Assembly (NCBI GenBank): GCA_005877225.1
Contig: VBPK01000177.1
Span: 1 to 9,088 of the forward strand
Direction of reading: 5' to 3'
Length of the DNA: 9,088 nt
Origin: Nitrososphaerota archaeon
GTDB taxonomy: Archaea > Thermoproteota > Nitrososphaeria > Nitrososphaerales > Gagatemarchaeaceae
Part shown: piece after piece, positions 1 through 6,369 of the stretch
Layout: each line of letters begins with the position of its first letter
Position numbering within the stretch: the first letter of the stretch is position 1
The notes under the pieces: generated by a model
What the model was told of the DNA's origin: nothing
The model's database searches: none
Seen by the model: the letters and a program-made list of their open reading frames with translations, nothing else
Program-made: the position numbers and the translations under genes

Positions 1-437
1 GGAAGCCATGGTGGCGGAAAATTCTGAGTAAGGTGTAGGGTGAAGGGATAGCCGGGCGCGCCATTGACGCAGGCGGGCGAGCCCACGAATCCGGGGGTTA
101 CGATTGCGGGGTTGCCGCAGAAGATGACACCGTTGAACGTGGTTGGAAGAGCCGAGGCCTCGACGAGCGTGACTGTGTGTCCGTCGCCGCTCGTCTCCTT
201 CAGTGTAATTGTATCGCCCTGCTTGACATGAACGGGATGGCCGGGTGAGAAACGGAAGTTGGAGCTTATCTGTCTATTGAAGCGAACCTGTTCTCCACCG
301 ACGGCCCTGATTGTGTTTCCGCCATCCTCTGATTTTTCCGAGTTTGAGGCGTACGACGCGCTAGAGATTATGAGTAGTGCGGGGATGATTGCCGAGATGC
401 AGACAAGAGAGTATTTTTTCTTCCTTTCAAGATACAT
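1..437 (-). CDS. Secreted cupredoxin-like protein, N-terminal part (cut by left edge)
   Basis: Reading the minus strand from an ATG at 437-435 gives 145 codons with no stop before the window edge. The N-terminus looks like a Sec signal peptide: a basic start (ERKKK, residues 4-8), a hydrophobic core (residues about 10-27) and a small-residue cleavage site near S-Y-A at 28-30. The following region has the pattern of a plastocyanin/azurin-like fold: F-x-F-S-P (61-65), then V-K-Q-G-D-T-I-T-L (71-79), then G-H-T-V-T (86-90), where His87 would be the first copper ligand. Cys107 and Cys123 follow; they may be a copper ligand or a disulfide pair. The second ligand cluster (Cys/His/Met) expected at the C-terminus is outside the window or absent, so copper binding is inferred. 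A TATA-like box lies about 35 bases upstream. The preceding gene on the same strand ends 91 bases upstream, so this gene probably has its own promoter. The open frame and signal peptide are clear; the family is moderately sure. Confidence 0.62.
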   Translation of the reverse strand, partial: MYLERKKKYSLVCISAIIPALLIISSASYASNSEKSEDGGNTIRAVGGEQVRFNRQISSNFRFSPGHPVHVKQGDTITLKETSGDGHTVTLVEASALPTTFNGVIFCGNPAIVTPGFVGSPACVNGAPGYPFTLHLTQNFPPPWL

Positions 438-468
438 TATGTCTCGGGTCGCGGCATACAAAAATCGG

Positions 469-475
469 TATAAAA
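469..475 (-). promoter_or_regulatory. Archaeal TATA-like box for the cupredoxin-like gene
   Basis: The minus strand reads TTTTATA here, inside an AT-rich patch of an otherwise GC-rich region. Its centre is about 35 bases upstream of the ATG at 437. With the usual archaeal spacing of about 25 bases from TATA centre to start site, transcription would begin near 445, leaving a leader of fewer than 10 bases. It lies in the 91-base gap after the beta-propeller gene. No convincing T-run terminator for the upstream gene was seen in the gap. Confidence 0.5.
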
Positions 476-528
476 GCACCCGAGAATCTAAGAGTCAGTT
501 AGTGAATTTTGCTTCATTGTGCTCGTTC

Positions 529-1962
529 TTACGGCACTACCTGCACCTTGATGTAGACGGAACGATATACTTGTCCGTCCGATACGGTCAGTAGCAGAGT
601 GTACTCGCCCGGTATCGTGTTGCTGTCCACCTGAATCGTTAAGGGGAGTGGTTGGGGAGACTTCGAGAGCGTCAGATTTGCCGGGGTTGGTGTAACTCGA
701 ATTAGGCGGGGAATCGAAGTGAAGTTCTCTGAATCGGCGGCCTGAAGCGTGAGTCGAGCTCCGGTGGCATCCGCCAACGTCAGGGTCACGTCTGTCTTCC
801 CTCCCGTGGCAAGGCGCAGGTTGTTGCTCCCCGCCAGGGAGAGGCTCAGGGCGGGCTTGAAGGAGGCGTCGACAAAACCGATCGTGTTTCCCGTGTACTC
901 GGCGAACCACGCCCCGTCCCTCCCTAGGGCGAAAGTCAGGGAGTTGGTTATCTGGCCCACGCTCGCCGGCCTCCGGCTCTGGATGCTGTACTCAGTCAGA
1001 CTCTGGGTCGCGAAATCAATCATAGCAATCCTGTCCGCGTAGTGCTCGTTGAACCAGACCTTCGAGCCGTTCACCCTCACGAAGTAGGGCAGGGTCGTAT
1101 CGACGTAATTCACCGTGGAGGTGGGGTAGGTGGTCCATGCCTTGGTGGCCAGGTCATAGAAGACGAGGCTGGCAGCCTCATGCTGGCTAACCCAAACGCC
1201 CCCGGTTCCGAGAGCGAGGCTGTTCGGAGCATACAGGGTCATGTTTGCCCCCACCCGGACGGGAGCGAACTTCTGGGGGTCGAACTGGTAGAGGCCGCCA
1301 GCTTGTCCGGCTCCTCCGACATCGACGTAGTACCCTCGCGTGGAGTTGGCGAAGGCTATCTCGGCCGGCACCGAGCTCTTGCCGTTCGGGAGAGAGTACT
1401 CCACCAGATTTCCGGCGGTGTCCACCCTTCCTATCTTCGAGGCGAAGAGCTCCGTGAACCAGAGCGCACCGTCTGGTCCTGTGGTGAGGCCGTAGGGAAA
1501 GACTTCCGTTCCGTTGACCTTTATCATTTTGACGCTCCCCGTCGCCGGGTCGAGCCCCACTAGCTGACTTCCAGTTTCGTCTCCCGCCCAGACTCTTCCG
1601 TTCCAGAGGACGACCGTCCAGATCGCCGTCTTCTCCGCACAGGTTTGAGATGGAGAGGACCTACCCGGATAGTTGAACGGCCAGGCGTACTCCACCAGCG
1701 TCCCGTTGGAATAGAGGTGGCCGAGTCCCGGAACTCCCTGCTCTCCGAACCATACTGAGCCGTCGGCTGCCACCGCCACCCCGTTGGGAAACCGGTCGGG
1801 CGAGGGGAGCGTATATGTGGTAACCGCGCCCCCCGTCTTCTGAGGCGTCAGTCGGCTTCTCAGTATCGCCTTCCCGCCGAGTGGACTGCAGTCGCTCGGC
1901 GAACCCTGCAGCAGGAAATAGCCAACAGAAGAGCTCACGACTAAGACGAGAAGCACGGCCAC
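529..1962 (-). CDS. Extracytoplasmic Vgb/SMP-30-like beta-propeller with C-terminal beta-sandwich-like tail
   Basis: The protein has 477 residues from a GTG start. Residues 1-20 are a hydrophobic signal or membrane anchor. Residues about 45-370 carry repeated blades of the streptogramin-lyase (Vgb)/NHL type, each with a pattern like G-x-D-G-x-x-W-F-x-E followed by I-G-x-V-D and E-Y-x-x-P. Examples are W71-F-G-E, W168-F-T-E, W303-F-N-E-H and W352-F-A-E. Residues about 371-477 are a different, Ser/Thr- and Leu-rich beta region ending in a P-G-E-Y-T-L-L-L-T-V segment (451-460), as in Ig-like or NEW3-type extracellular domains. Family members are seldom antibiotic lyases; binding or sensing of a cell-surface ligand is likelier, and no function can be assigned. 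The start is uncertain. No ATG, GTG or TTG lies in frame between 1962 and an upstream TAG near 2093, yet an Arg-Arg pair that would suit the anchor lies just upstream. An ATT at 1986-1984, preceded by GAGGCGG at 1998-1992, is an alternative. The gene follows the dehydrogenase by 88 bases. Confidence 0.8.
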   Translation of the reverse strand: MAVLLVLVVSSSVGYFLLQGSPSDCSPLGGKAILRSRLTPQKTGGAVTTYTLPSPDRFPNGVAVAADGSVWFGEQGVPGLGHLYSNGTLVEYAWPFNYPGRSSPSQTCAEKTAIWTVVLWNGRVWAGDETGSQLVGLDPATGSVKMIKVNGTEVFPYGLTTGPDGALWFTELFASKIGRVDTAGNLVEYSLPNGKSSVPAEIAFANSTRGYYVDVGGAGQAGGLYQFDPQKFAPVRVGANMTLYAPNSLALGTGGVWVSQHEAASLVFYDLATKAWTTYPTSTVNYVDTTLPYFVRVNGSKVWFNEHYADRIAMIDFATQSLTEYSIQSRRPASVGQITNSLTFALGRDGAWFAEYTGNTIGFVDASFKPALSLSLAGSNNLRLATGGKTDVTLTLADATGARLTLQAADSENFTSIPRLIRVTPTPANLTLSKSPQPLPLTIQVDSNTIPGEYTLLLTVSDGQVYRSVYIKVQVVP

Positions 1963-2050
1963 TGCCGCAAAGCGCCTAGAGGGAATCGGAACCGCCTCTT
2001 TCGCTGCTCCGCCCCCTCGGCAGAAAAGGCTTCCCGTTCCCCACGCTCGG

Positions 2051-3271
2051 TCACGAGTAGGCCTCGAAGGCTTTACCGAGAACTCCCAGAGCTATCTTCT
2101 GCTCGAGTATCTCGTCGGTGCCCTCGTAGATCTTCGTGACCCGGGTGTCCAGGAGGTGTCTGGCGGGTCGGTTTTCGAGCGAGTAGCCGTTGGCGCCGAA
2201 GACCTGGACCGCCCTGTTCGCCGCGTCGAAGGAGGCGTTGGCCGCGAAGTACTTCGCCTTCGCTATCTCCAGGTCGGCGGCGTCCCTCGATTGCCCGTCC
2301 TTGGGGTTCTCCTCGTACTTCTCCTTCAGGTAGGCGGCCCGCAAGACCAGCCACCTCGCCGCCTCCAGGTTCGTCGAGATTATCCCGATGTGCCTCTGGA
2401 CGAGCTGGTGCTTCCCGATCGGCTTCCCGTGCTGGATTCTCACCCCCGAGTATCTCACCGCCTCGTCCAGGCAGTCCTGCATCACTCCCACGCAGCCGGC
2501 GGCGACGCTGAGCCTCCCAGACATCAGAGCGGAGTACGCGACGGAGAGGCCCTTTCCGCGGGGTCCCAGTAGGTTCTCCTTGGGGACCTCGCACTTCTCG
2601 AGGTAGATCGTTCCCGTATCCGAGGTGGGAAGGCCCATCTTATTCTCTATCGGCTTTGCGGAGAAACCGGCGCTCCCCCTCTCGACTAGAAAGGCGCACA
2701 TCCCGTCGCTCTTCCCCCTGGGGTACGCGAAGACGATCACGAGGTCGGCAATCGAGCCGTTGGAGATCCACGTCTTCTGCCCGCTCAGGATGAACTTCCC
2801 CCCCGACTCCTCGAAGGATGTCTTCAGGGATGACGGGTCGCTACCCGCAGCGGGTTCGGTCAGCCCGAACGCCATCACCTTCTCCCCTTTCGTCGTCCGG
2901 GGGAGGTATCTCCCCTTCTGCTCCTCGCTGCCCCACTTCTGCACCGTCAGCTCTCCCAGCGACACGTGCGCCGAGACGAAGGTTCTGACGCCCGTCCCCT
3001 CCCTCCCTATCCTCTCAATCGCGAGGGCGTAGGTGACGGTGTCAGCCCCCTGACCGTCGCCGAAACTCTTGGAGATCGGGAGGCCCAGGAGGTGTGCCTC
3101 GCCGAAGGCGGGCCCTACCCTGTCGTTGAAACGATGCTGGAGGTAGCACTTGTCTTCGATGGGCCTGATCCCCTTGCAGGCCCTGTCTACCTGGTCCAGG
3201 ACCAGCGACTGCTCGTCGGAGAGTCCGAAGTTCATCTTCGATAACGAGAGGAACTCATCCTGCCGGAGCAT
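2051..3271 (-). CDS. Acyl-CoA dehydrogenase (FAD-dependent, short/branched-chain type)
   Basis: The product has 406 residues, a normal length for a soluble homotetrameric acyl-CoA dehydrogenase that oxidises an acyl-CoA to the 2-enoyl-CoA and passes electrons to an electron-transfer flavoprotein. The N-terminal helical domain is followed by the FAD/substrate motif F-G-L-T-E-P-A-A-G-S-D (135-145) and W-I-S-N-G (168-172). The C-terminal helical domain has R-x-Q-H-G-K-P-I (278-285) and F-G-A-N-G-Y (358-363). Residues 381-388 (I-Y-E-G-T-D-E-I) place the catalytic base at Glu383, the position used by short-chain, medium-chain and isobutyryl/glutaryl-type enzymes rather than by isovaleryl or long-chain ones. 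The ATG at 3271 is preferred to Met13 because GGAGAG at 3284-3279 sits 7 bases upstream. It begins 3 bases after the stop of the cobalamin-binding mutase subunit, so the two are almost certainly co-transcribed. Substrate is not visible from sequence; isobutyryl-, butyryl- or 2-methylacyl-CoA would fit the neighbours. Confidence 0.93.
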   Translation of the reverse strand: MLRQDEFLSLSKMNFGLSDEQSLVLDQVDRACKGIRPIEDKCYLQHRFNDRVGPAFGEAHLLGLPISKSFGDGQGADTVTYALAIERIGREGTGVRTFVSAHVSLGELTVQKWGSEEQKGRYLPRTTKGEKVMAFGLTEPAAGSDPSSLKTSFEESGGKFILSGQKTWISNGSIADLVIVFAYPRGKSDGMCAFLVERGSAGFSAKPIENKMGLPTSDTGTIYLEKCEVPKENLLGPRGKGLSVAYSALMSGRLSVAAGCVGVMQDCLDEAVRYSGVRIQHGKPIGKHQLVQRHIGIISTNLEAARWLVLRAAYLKEKYEENPKDGQSRDAADLEIAKAKYFAANASFDAANRAVQVFGANGYSLENRPARHLLDTRVTKIYEGTDEILEQKIALGVLGKAFEAYS

Positions 3272-3274
3272 GAT

Positions 3275-3706
3275 TCATCTCTCCTTCCATCTTTCCTTCC
3301 TCACCCTATCTTTAACGTGCGCGATGATCTCCTCCAGAGAGGTACCGGGGCCGTACAGTCCGGTTATCCCCAGCTTTAGAAGCTTGGGCTTGTCGTCTTC
3401 GGGAATTATCCCTCCGCCAACGACGAGAATCTCCCCTCCCCCCATCTTCCCGAGCAGCTTCTTTACCCTCGGAAAGGCCGTCATGTGGGCTCCGTTCAGG
3501 AGGGATAAGGCGACGACGTCGACGTCCTCGTCGACCGCCATCCGCGCGACCTGCTCCGGCGTCGGGAGCAGACCGCTGTATATCACCTCCATCCCGGCGT
3601 CGCGGAAGGCACGGGCGAGAACGAGGATTCCCCGGTCGTGCCCATCGAGGCCGGGCTTCGCGACCAAGATCCTGATCTTTTTTCGTTCTCGGGGCTTCCT
3701 CGTCAA
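3275..3706 (-). CDS. Acyl-CoA mutase small subunit, cobalamin-binding (methylmalonyl/isobutyryl-CoA mutase family)
   Basis: The 143-residue protein is a free-standing B12-binding Rossmann-like domain that would deliver adenosylcobalamin to the large subunit encoded 47 bases upstream. The base-off/His-on signature is complete: Asp21-Gly-His23-Asp-Arg-Gly26, with Lys17 at the position of the conserved Lys of the Lys-Asp-His triad (K604/D608/H610 in Propionibacterium MCM), then Ser68-Leu-Leu and Gly97-Gly-Gly. The length is close to that of the small subunit of Streptomyces isobutyryl-CoA mutase and of archaeal split MCMs. The start is a TTG at 3706-3704. Upstream the frame reaches a TAA at 3742-3740 with no ATG, GTG or TTG, and the first internal ATG (Met39) would remove the cobalamin-binding His. 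A strong ribosome-binding site is not visible. A weak T-rich patch about 25-35 bases upstream might be a promoter, but co-transcription with the large subunit is simpler. Confidence 0.92.
   Translation of the reverse strand: MTRKPRERKKIRILVAKPGLDGHDRGILVLARAFRDAGMEVIYSGLLPTPEQVARMAVDEDVDVVALSLLNGAHMTAFPRVKKLLGKMGGGEILVVGGGIIPEDDKPKLLKLGITGLYGPGTSLEEIIAHVKDRVRKERWKER
3279..3284 (-). promoter_or_regulatory. Shine-Dalgarno site of the acyl-CoA dehydrogenase gene
   Basis: The minus strand reads GGAGAG, followed 7 bases later by the ATG at 3271-3269. The site lies within the last codons of the upstream mutase subunit, consistent with translational coupling. It decides the start in favour of Met1 over Met13. 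Confidence 0.55.
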
Positions 3707-3753
3707 TGAGTGGCGCGAGAATCGCAGGTTAGAAAAATGTTACAGCCGCAGTC

Positions 3754-5511
3754 TCAGAGAAAGATCGGCTCCTTCCACTCCCCGAACGCACTCCGCCCCA
3801 CCTCGATGATCTCGCCCAGGGTCCCGTACGCCGTCACCGCCTCGAGCATAGGATAGATCGAGTTCTCTCTCTCGCTCTCATACGCCCTCGCGATCTTGTC
3901 GAGCGCAGCCCTCACCTTCGCGCTGTCCCGCGACTTCTTGACCTGCTTCAGTCTCTGAATCTGCCTCCTCTGCGCCTTGAAGTCGATCTTCAGGGTCTCG
4001 ATCGGCTTCTCCTCCTCCTCGACCGAGTACTTGTTCACTCCGACGACGGAATCCTCCCCCGATTCCGCCCTCTTCGAGAGCCTGTACGAATTCTCCGCGA
4101 TCTCCCTCTGGAGGTACCCCGAGGTTATGGCCTTCAGGATTCCGCCCGCCGACTCGATTCTGTCGAAGTACTTGTAGGCCTCCTCCTCCATCTGCTCGGT
4201 CAACCACTCCACGTAGTAGGAACCCCCGAGGGGGTCGACCACGCTCGACACGCCCGTCTCCTCCGCGATGATCTGCTGCGTCCTCAGGGCGACCTCCACC
4301 GCCTTCTCGGTCGGAAGCGCCCAGGCCTCGTCGAAGGAGTTTGTGTGCAGCGACTGCGTGCCCCCCAGCACTCCCGCGAGTGCCTCTATCGTCGTCCGGA
4401 CGATGTTGTTCAGGGGCTGCTGCCACGTGAGGGAGGCCCCCGAGGTCTGTGTGTGGAACCTCATCAGCAGGCTCCTCGGGTCCTTCGCGCCGTACTTCTC
4501 CCTCAGGACGGTCGCCCAGATCCTCCTCGCGGCCCTGAACTTCGCTATCTCCTCGAAGAAGTCCATCGTCGAGTTGAAGAAGAAGCTCAGCCTCGGGGCG
4601 AACTCGTCCACATGGAGCCCCGCCTCCTTCCCGAGCTCCACGTATCCGAAGCCGTCGGCAAGGGTGAAGGCCAGCTCCTGAATCGCGCTTGAGCCGGCCT
4701 CCCTTATGTGGTAGCCGCTGATGCTGATGTAGTTCCAAAGGGGCATCTCCTTCGTGCAGAAGACCATGAGGTCCCGCATTATCCGCAGGTGTGCCTCGGG
4801 GGGATAGACCCACTCCTTCTGCGCTATGTACTCCTTCAGCATATCCGCCTGGACGGTCCCCCTGAGCTTGGCGGGGGGGACCCCGCTCTTCTTTCCGACC
4901 GCCGCGTACATGCAGGTGAGGACGGCGGCCGGAGCGTTGATCGTCATAGATGTGCTCACCTCGTCCAGGGGGACGCCGTCGAAGATTGCCTCCATGTCCT
5001 TCAGGGAGGAGACGTTCACCCCACAGCGCCCCACCTCCCCGTGCGCCTTCTGGTGGTCACAATCGTATCCGTAGAGGGTCGGCATATCGAAGGCGATGCT
5101 CAGCCCGGTCTCTCCGCGCTGAAGGAGGAGTTTGAGTCTCCGATTGGTGTCCTCGGGCGTCCCGAATCCCGAGAACATCCTCATAGTCCAGGGCCTTCCG
5201 CGGTACATGTCAGGGTAGACCCCGCGGAGGTAGGGGTAGACGCCCGGAAAGCCGGTCTCGGAGTAGTCCAGGTCTTTCACGTCAGCGGGGGTGTATAGGG
5301 GCTTGAGCGGGATTGCGGAAGCGGTCTGGAAGACTTTCCTCTCCGCCTTCCCCTTCGACCAAGCCTCGAGGACTCTCTCCCACTGTTTCACTCCCTGTCT
5401 TAGGTCACGAATCGCCTTCTCGTCGTATAGCGGTCCTGCGGCCTTCCTCTTCGCGATGACCTTGCCGACCCTTCTCTTCCAGTAGTCTTCGCCCCCGTCT
5501 CCGCGCAGCAT
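3754..5511 (-). CDS. Acyl-CoA mutase large subunit (methylmalonyl-CoA mutase family; isobutyryl-CoA mutase-like active site)
   Basis: This 585-residue protein is the substrate-binding TIM-barrel subunit of an adenosylcobalamin-dependent acyl-CoA mutase. It lacks a B12 domain, which is supplied by the next gene. The barrel core is well conserved: R-P-W-T-M-R (106-111), G-L-S-I-A-F-D-M-P-T (136-145), S-I-S-G-Y-H-I-R-E-A-G (263-273), F-A-P-R-L-S-F-F-F (304-312), F-H-T-Q-T-S-G (352-358), Q-S-L-H-T-N (386-391) and D-P-L-G-G-S-Y-Y (426-433). By alignment from memory with Propionibacterium MCM (offset 24), Arg82, Arg87, His244 and Arg283 are kept as Arg106, Arg111, His268 and Arg307. The two specificity residues differ: Tyr89 is Phe113 and Arg207 is Gln231. 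Phe/Gln is the isobutyryl-CoA mutase pair (Phe80/Gln198 in Streptomyces IcmA). Wider similarity, such as A-Q-K-E-W at 230-234, also favours the IcmA branch. The usual label would be methylmalonyl-CoA mutase; butyryl/isobutyryl-CoA is the likelier substrate pair, by inference. It starts 38 bases after the biotin ligase gene. Confidence 0.92.
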   Translation of the reverse strand: MLRGDGGEDYWKRRVGKVIAKRKAAGPLYDEKAIRDLRQGVKQWERVLEAWSKGKAERKVFQTASAIPLKPLYTPADVKDLDYSETGFPGVYPYLRGVYPDMYRGRPWTMRMFSGFGTPEDTNRRLKLLLQRGETGLSIAFDMPTLYGYDCDHQKAHGEVGRCGVNVSSLKDMEAIFDGVPLDEVSTSMTINAPAAVLTCMYAAVGKKSGVPPAKLRGTVQADMLKEYIAQKEWVYPPEAHLRIMRDLMVFCTKEMPLWNYISISGYHIREAGSSAIQELAFTLADGFGYVELGKEAGLHVDEFAPRLSFFFNSTMDFFEEIAKFRAARRIWATVLREKYGAKDPRSLLMRFHTQTSGASLTWQQPLNNIVRTTIEALAGVLGGTQSLHTNSFDEAWALPTEKAVEVALRTQQIIAEETGVSSVVDPLGGSYYVEWLTEQMEEEAYKYFDRIESAGGILKAITSGYLQREIAENSYRLSKRAESGEDSVVGVNKYSVEEEEKPIETLKIDFKAQRRQIQRLKQVKKSRDSAKVRAALDKIARAYESERENSIYPMLEAVTAYGTLGEIIEVGRSAFGEWKEPIFL

Positions 5512-5536
5512 CTGTTCAGAGGAGCCGACGGTTCTT

Positions 5537-5544
5537 CATAAACA
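5537..5544 (-). promoter_or_regulatory. Possible internal TATA-like box for the mutase operon
   Basis: The minus strand reads TGTTTATG in the 38-base gap between the biotin ligase stop and the mutase ATG at 5511. Its centre is about 29 bases upstream of that ATG, so it would yield a nearly leaderless transcript. The match to an archaeal TATA box is partial, so the mutase may be read both from here and from the promoter upstream of the ligase gene. Confidence 0.35.
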
Positions 5545-5549
5545 ATCCT

Positions 5550-6293
5550 CTAGAGTTCCCTCAACCACTCGACCTCTTCGGCCCGAAGCCGCAGCCTCTT
5601 CCCGCGCACCTTAACCACGAGGCTTCCGTCCTCCTCCAGCTTCTCGGCGATGCCCCTCGTGACGGTCCCGCGAAGATGCGCGAACTCGACTTTCTTGCCC
5701 GAGGTCGAGAGGAGGGACCTGGCGAGTCTGATGAGCTTCAGCTCCTCCCCTCTCCCCCACCCCTCGTACCGTAGCGCGAATTCTTCCAAGATGCGAGAGC
5801 GAAGAGAGGGGAGGTCGACGGGCGCCTGGGCCAGCTCCATCAATGTGGCGGAGGCGCTCGAGAGGTCACCGAGCTCGTCCGTGCGGAAGTTGCCGTTGAC
5901 CCCGATTCCGACGACGACGAATTCGAGAGACTCGCCTCGGGTGGAGGCGGTCGCTATCACTCCGCCGAGCTTCCTCCCGCCGACGACGAGGTCGTTGGGC
6001 CACCTAATCTTGGGGGAGACACCCGCGGCTCTCCTCGTTCCCTCCGCGGCCGCGAGCGCCCCGGCGAGAGTGAGCAGGTGGACTCCCCCAACCCTCCCGG
6101 GCCTCAGGACGATCGAAAGGTAGAGCCCCCCCTTCGGCGAAAGCCAGCGCCTCTCCATCCTGCCCCGGCCCGAGTTCTGCCTCTCCGCGAGGATTACCGT
6201 TCCCTCTCTCGCGCCTCCTGACGCCAGCCTCTCTGCCACCTCCTGCGTCGAAGATACCTCGCCATACTCCCTGACCAGCCAAGAGAGCGTCAC
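5550..6293 (-). CDS. birA: Biotin-[acetyl-CoA-carboxylase] ligase, monofunctional (no DNA-binding domain)
   Basis: The 247-residue cytoplasmic enzyme activates biotin with ATP to biotinyl-5'-AMP and transfers it to the target lysine of a biotin carrier protein, here presumably that of the carboxylase encoded divergently next door. The biotin-binding loop G-R-G-R is at 42-45 and is followed by W50-L-S-P. R-W-P-N-D-L is at 97-102, R-K-L-G-G-V-I at 107-113 with Lys108 as the catalytic lysine, and G-I-G-V-N at 129-133. Residues about 198-243 form the small SH3-like C-terminal domain. The N-terminal winged helix of bifunctional E. coli BirA is missing, so it should not act as a biotin repressor. 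It starts at a GTG. The frame upstream has no ATG, GTG or TTG before a TGA at 6311-6309. It is the first gene of the minus-strand operon. Confidence 0.93.
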   Translation of the reverse strand: MTLSWLVREYGEVSSTQEVAERLASGGAREGTVILAERQNSGRGRMERRWLSPKGGLYLSIVLRPGRVGGVHLLTLAGALAAAEGTRRAAGVSPKIRWPNDLVVGGRKLGGVIATASTRGESLEFVVVGIGVNGNFRTDELGDLSSASATLMELAQAPVDLPSLRSRILEEFALRYEGWGRGEELKLIRLARSLLSTSGKKVEFAHLRGTVTRGIAEKLEEDGSLVVKVRGKRLRLRAEEVEWLREL

Positions 6294-6317
6294 GGTGATG
6301 GCCTCTCTTCAACTCAA

Positions 6318-6330
6318 CTACAAATACTAT
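6318..6330 (-). promoter_or_regulatory. Possible TATA-like element for the biotin ligase operon
   Basis: The minus strand reads ATAGTATTTGTAG, an AT-rich patch centred about 31 bases upstream of the GTG start at 6293. It is a weak match to an archaeal TATA box. It is the only candidate in the divergent intergenic region that would fire leftward. Confidence 0.3.
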
Positions 6331-6360
6331 GATTGTCGATTCGCCCGCCGAGGACATTCA

Positions 6361-6369
6361 TTTTTATTA
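6361..6369 (+). promoter_or_regulatory. Archaeal TATA-like box for the carboxylase operon
   Basis: The plus strand reads TTTTTATTA, centred about 27 bases before the ATG at 6392. Archaeal initiation about 25 bases downstream would put the transcript start on or just before that ATG, so the message would be leaderless. This also argues against the longer open frame that begins at 6329, because the box would then lie inside the coding region. Confidence 0.55.

Noticed and set aside
259..594. Plus-strand open frame of 111 codons at the left end
   Set aside because: It lies opposite the signal peptide and cupredoxin-like coding region and runs through the minus-strand promoter into the 3' end of the propeller gene. 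It has no recognisable motif.
529..1962. Virginiamycin B lyase (streptogramin resistance) function
   Set aside because: Only the propeller repeats support it. The protein is secreted or anchored and longer than the lyase, and I could not confirm the lyase catalytic residues, so resistance is not claimed.
2073..2594. Open frame of 173 codons on the minus strand inside the acyl-CoA dehydrogenase gene
   Set aside because: It is an Arg/Gly/Glu-rich shadow of a conserved gene with no recognisable motif.
3878..4813. Long open frame (311 codons) on the minus strand overlapping the mutase large subunit
   Set aside because: It is a second frame of the same strand inside a strongly conserved gene. 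Its translation is low-complexity Gly/Arg/Asp/Glu-rich, as expected from a GC-rich shadow frame.
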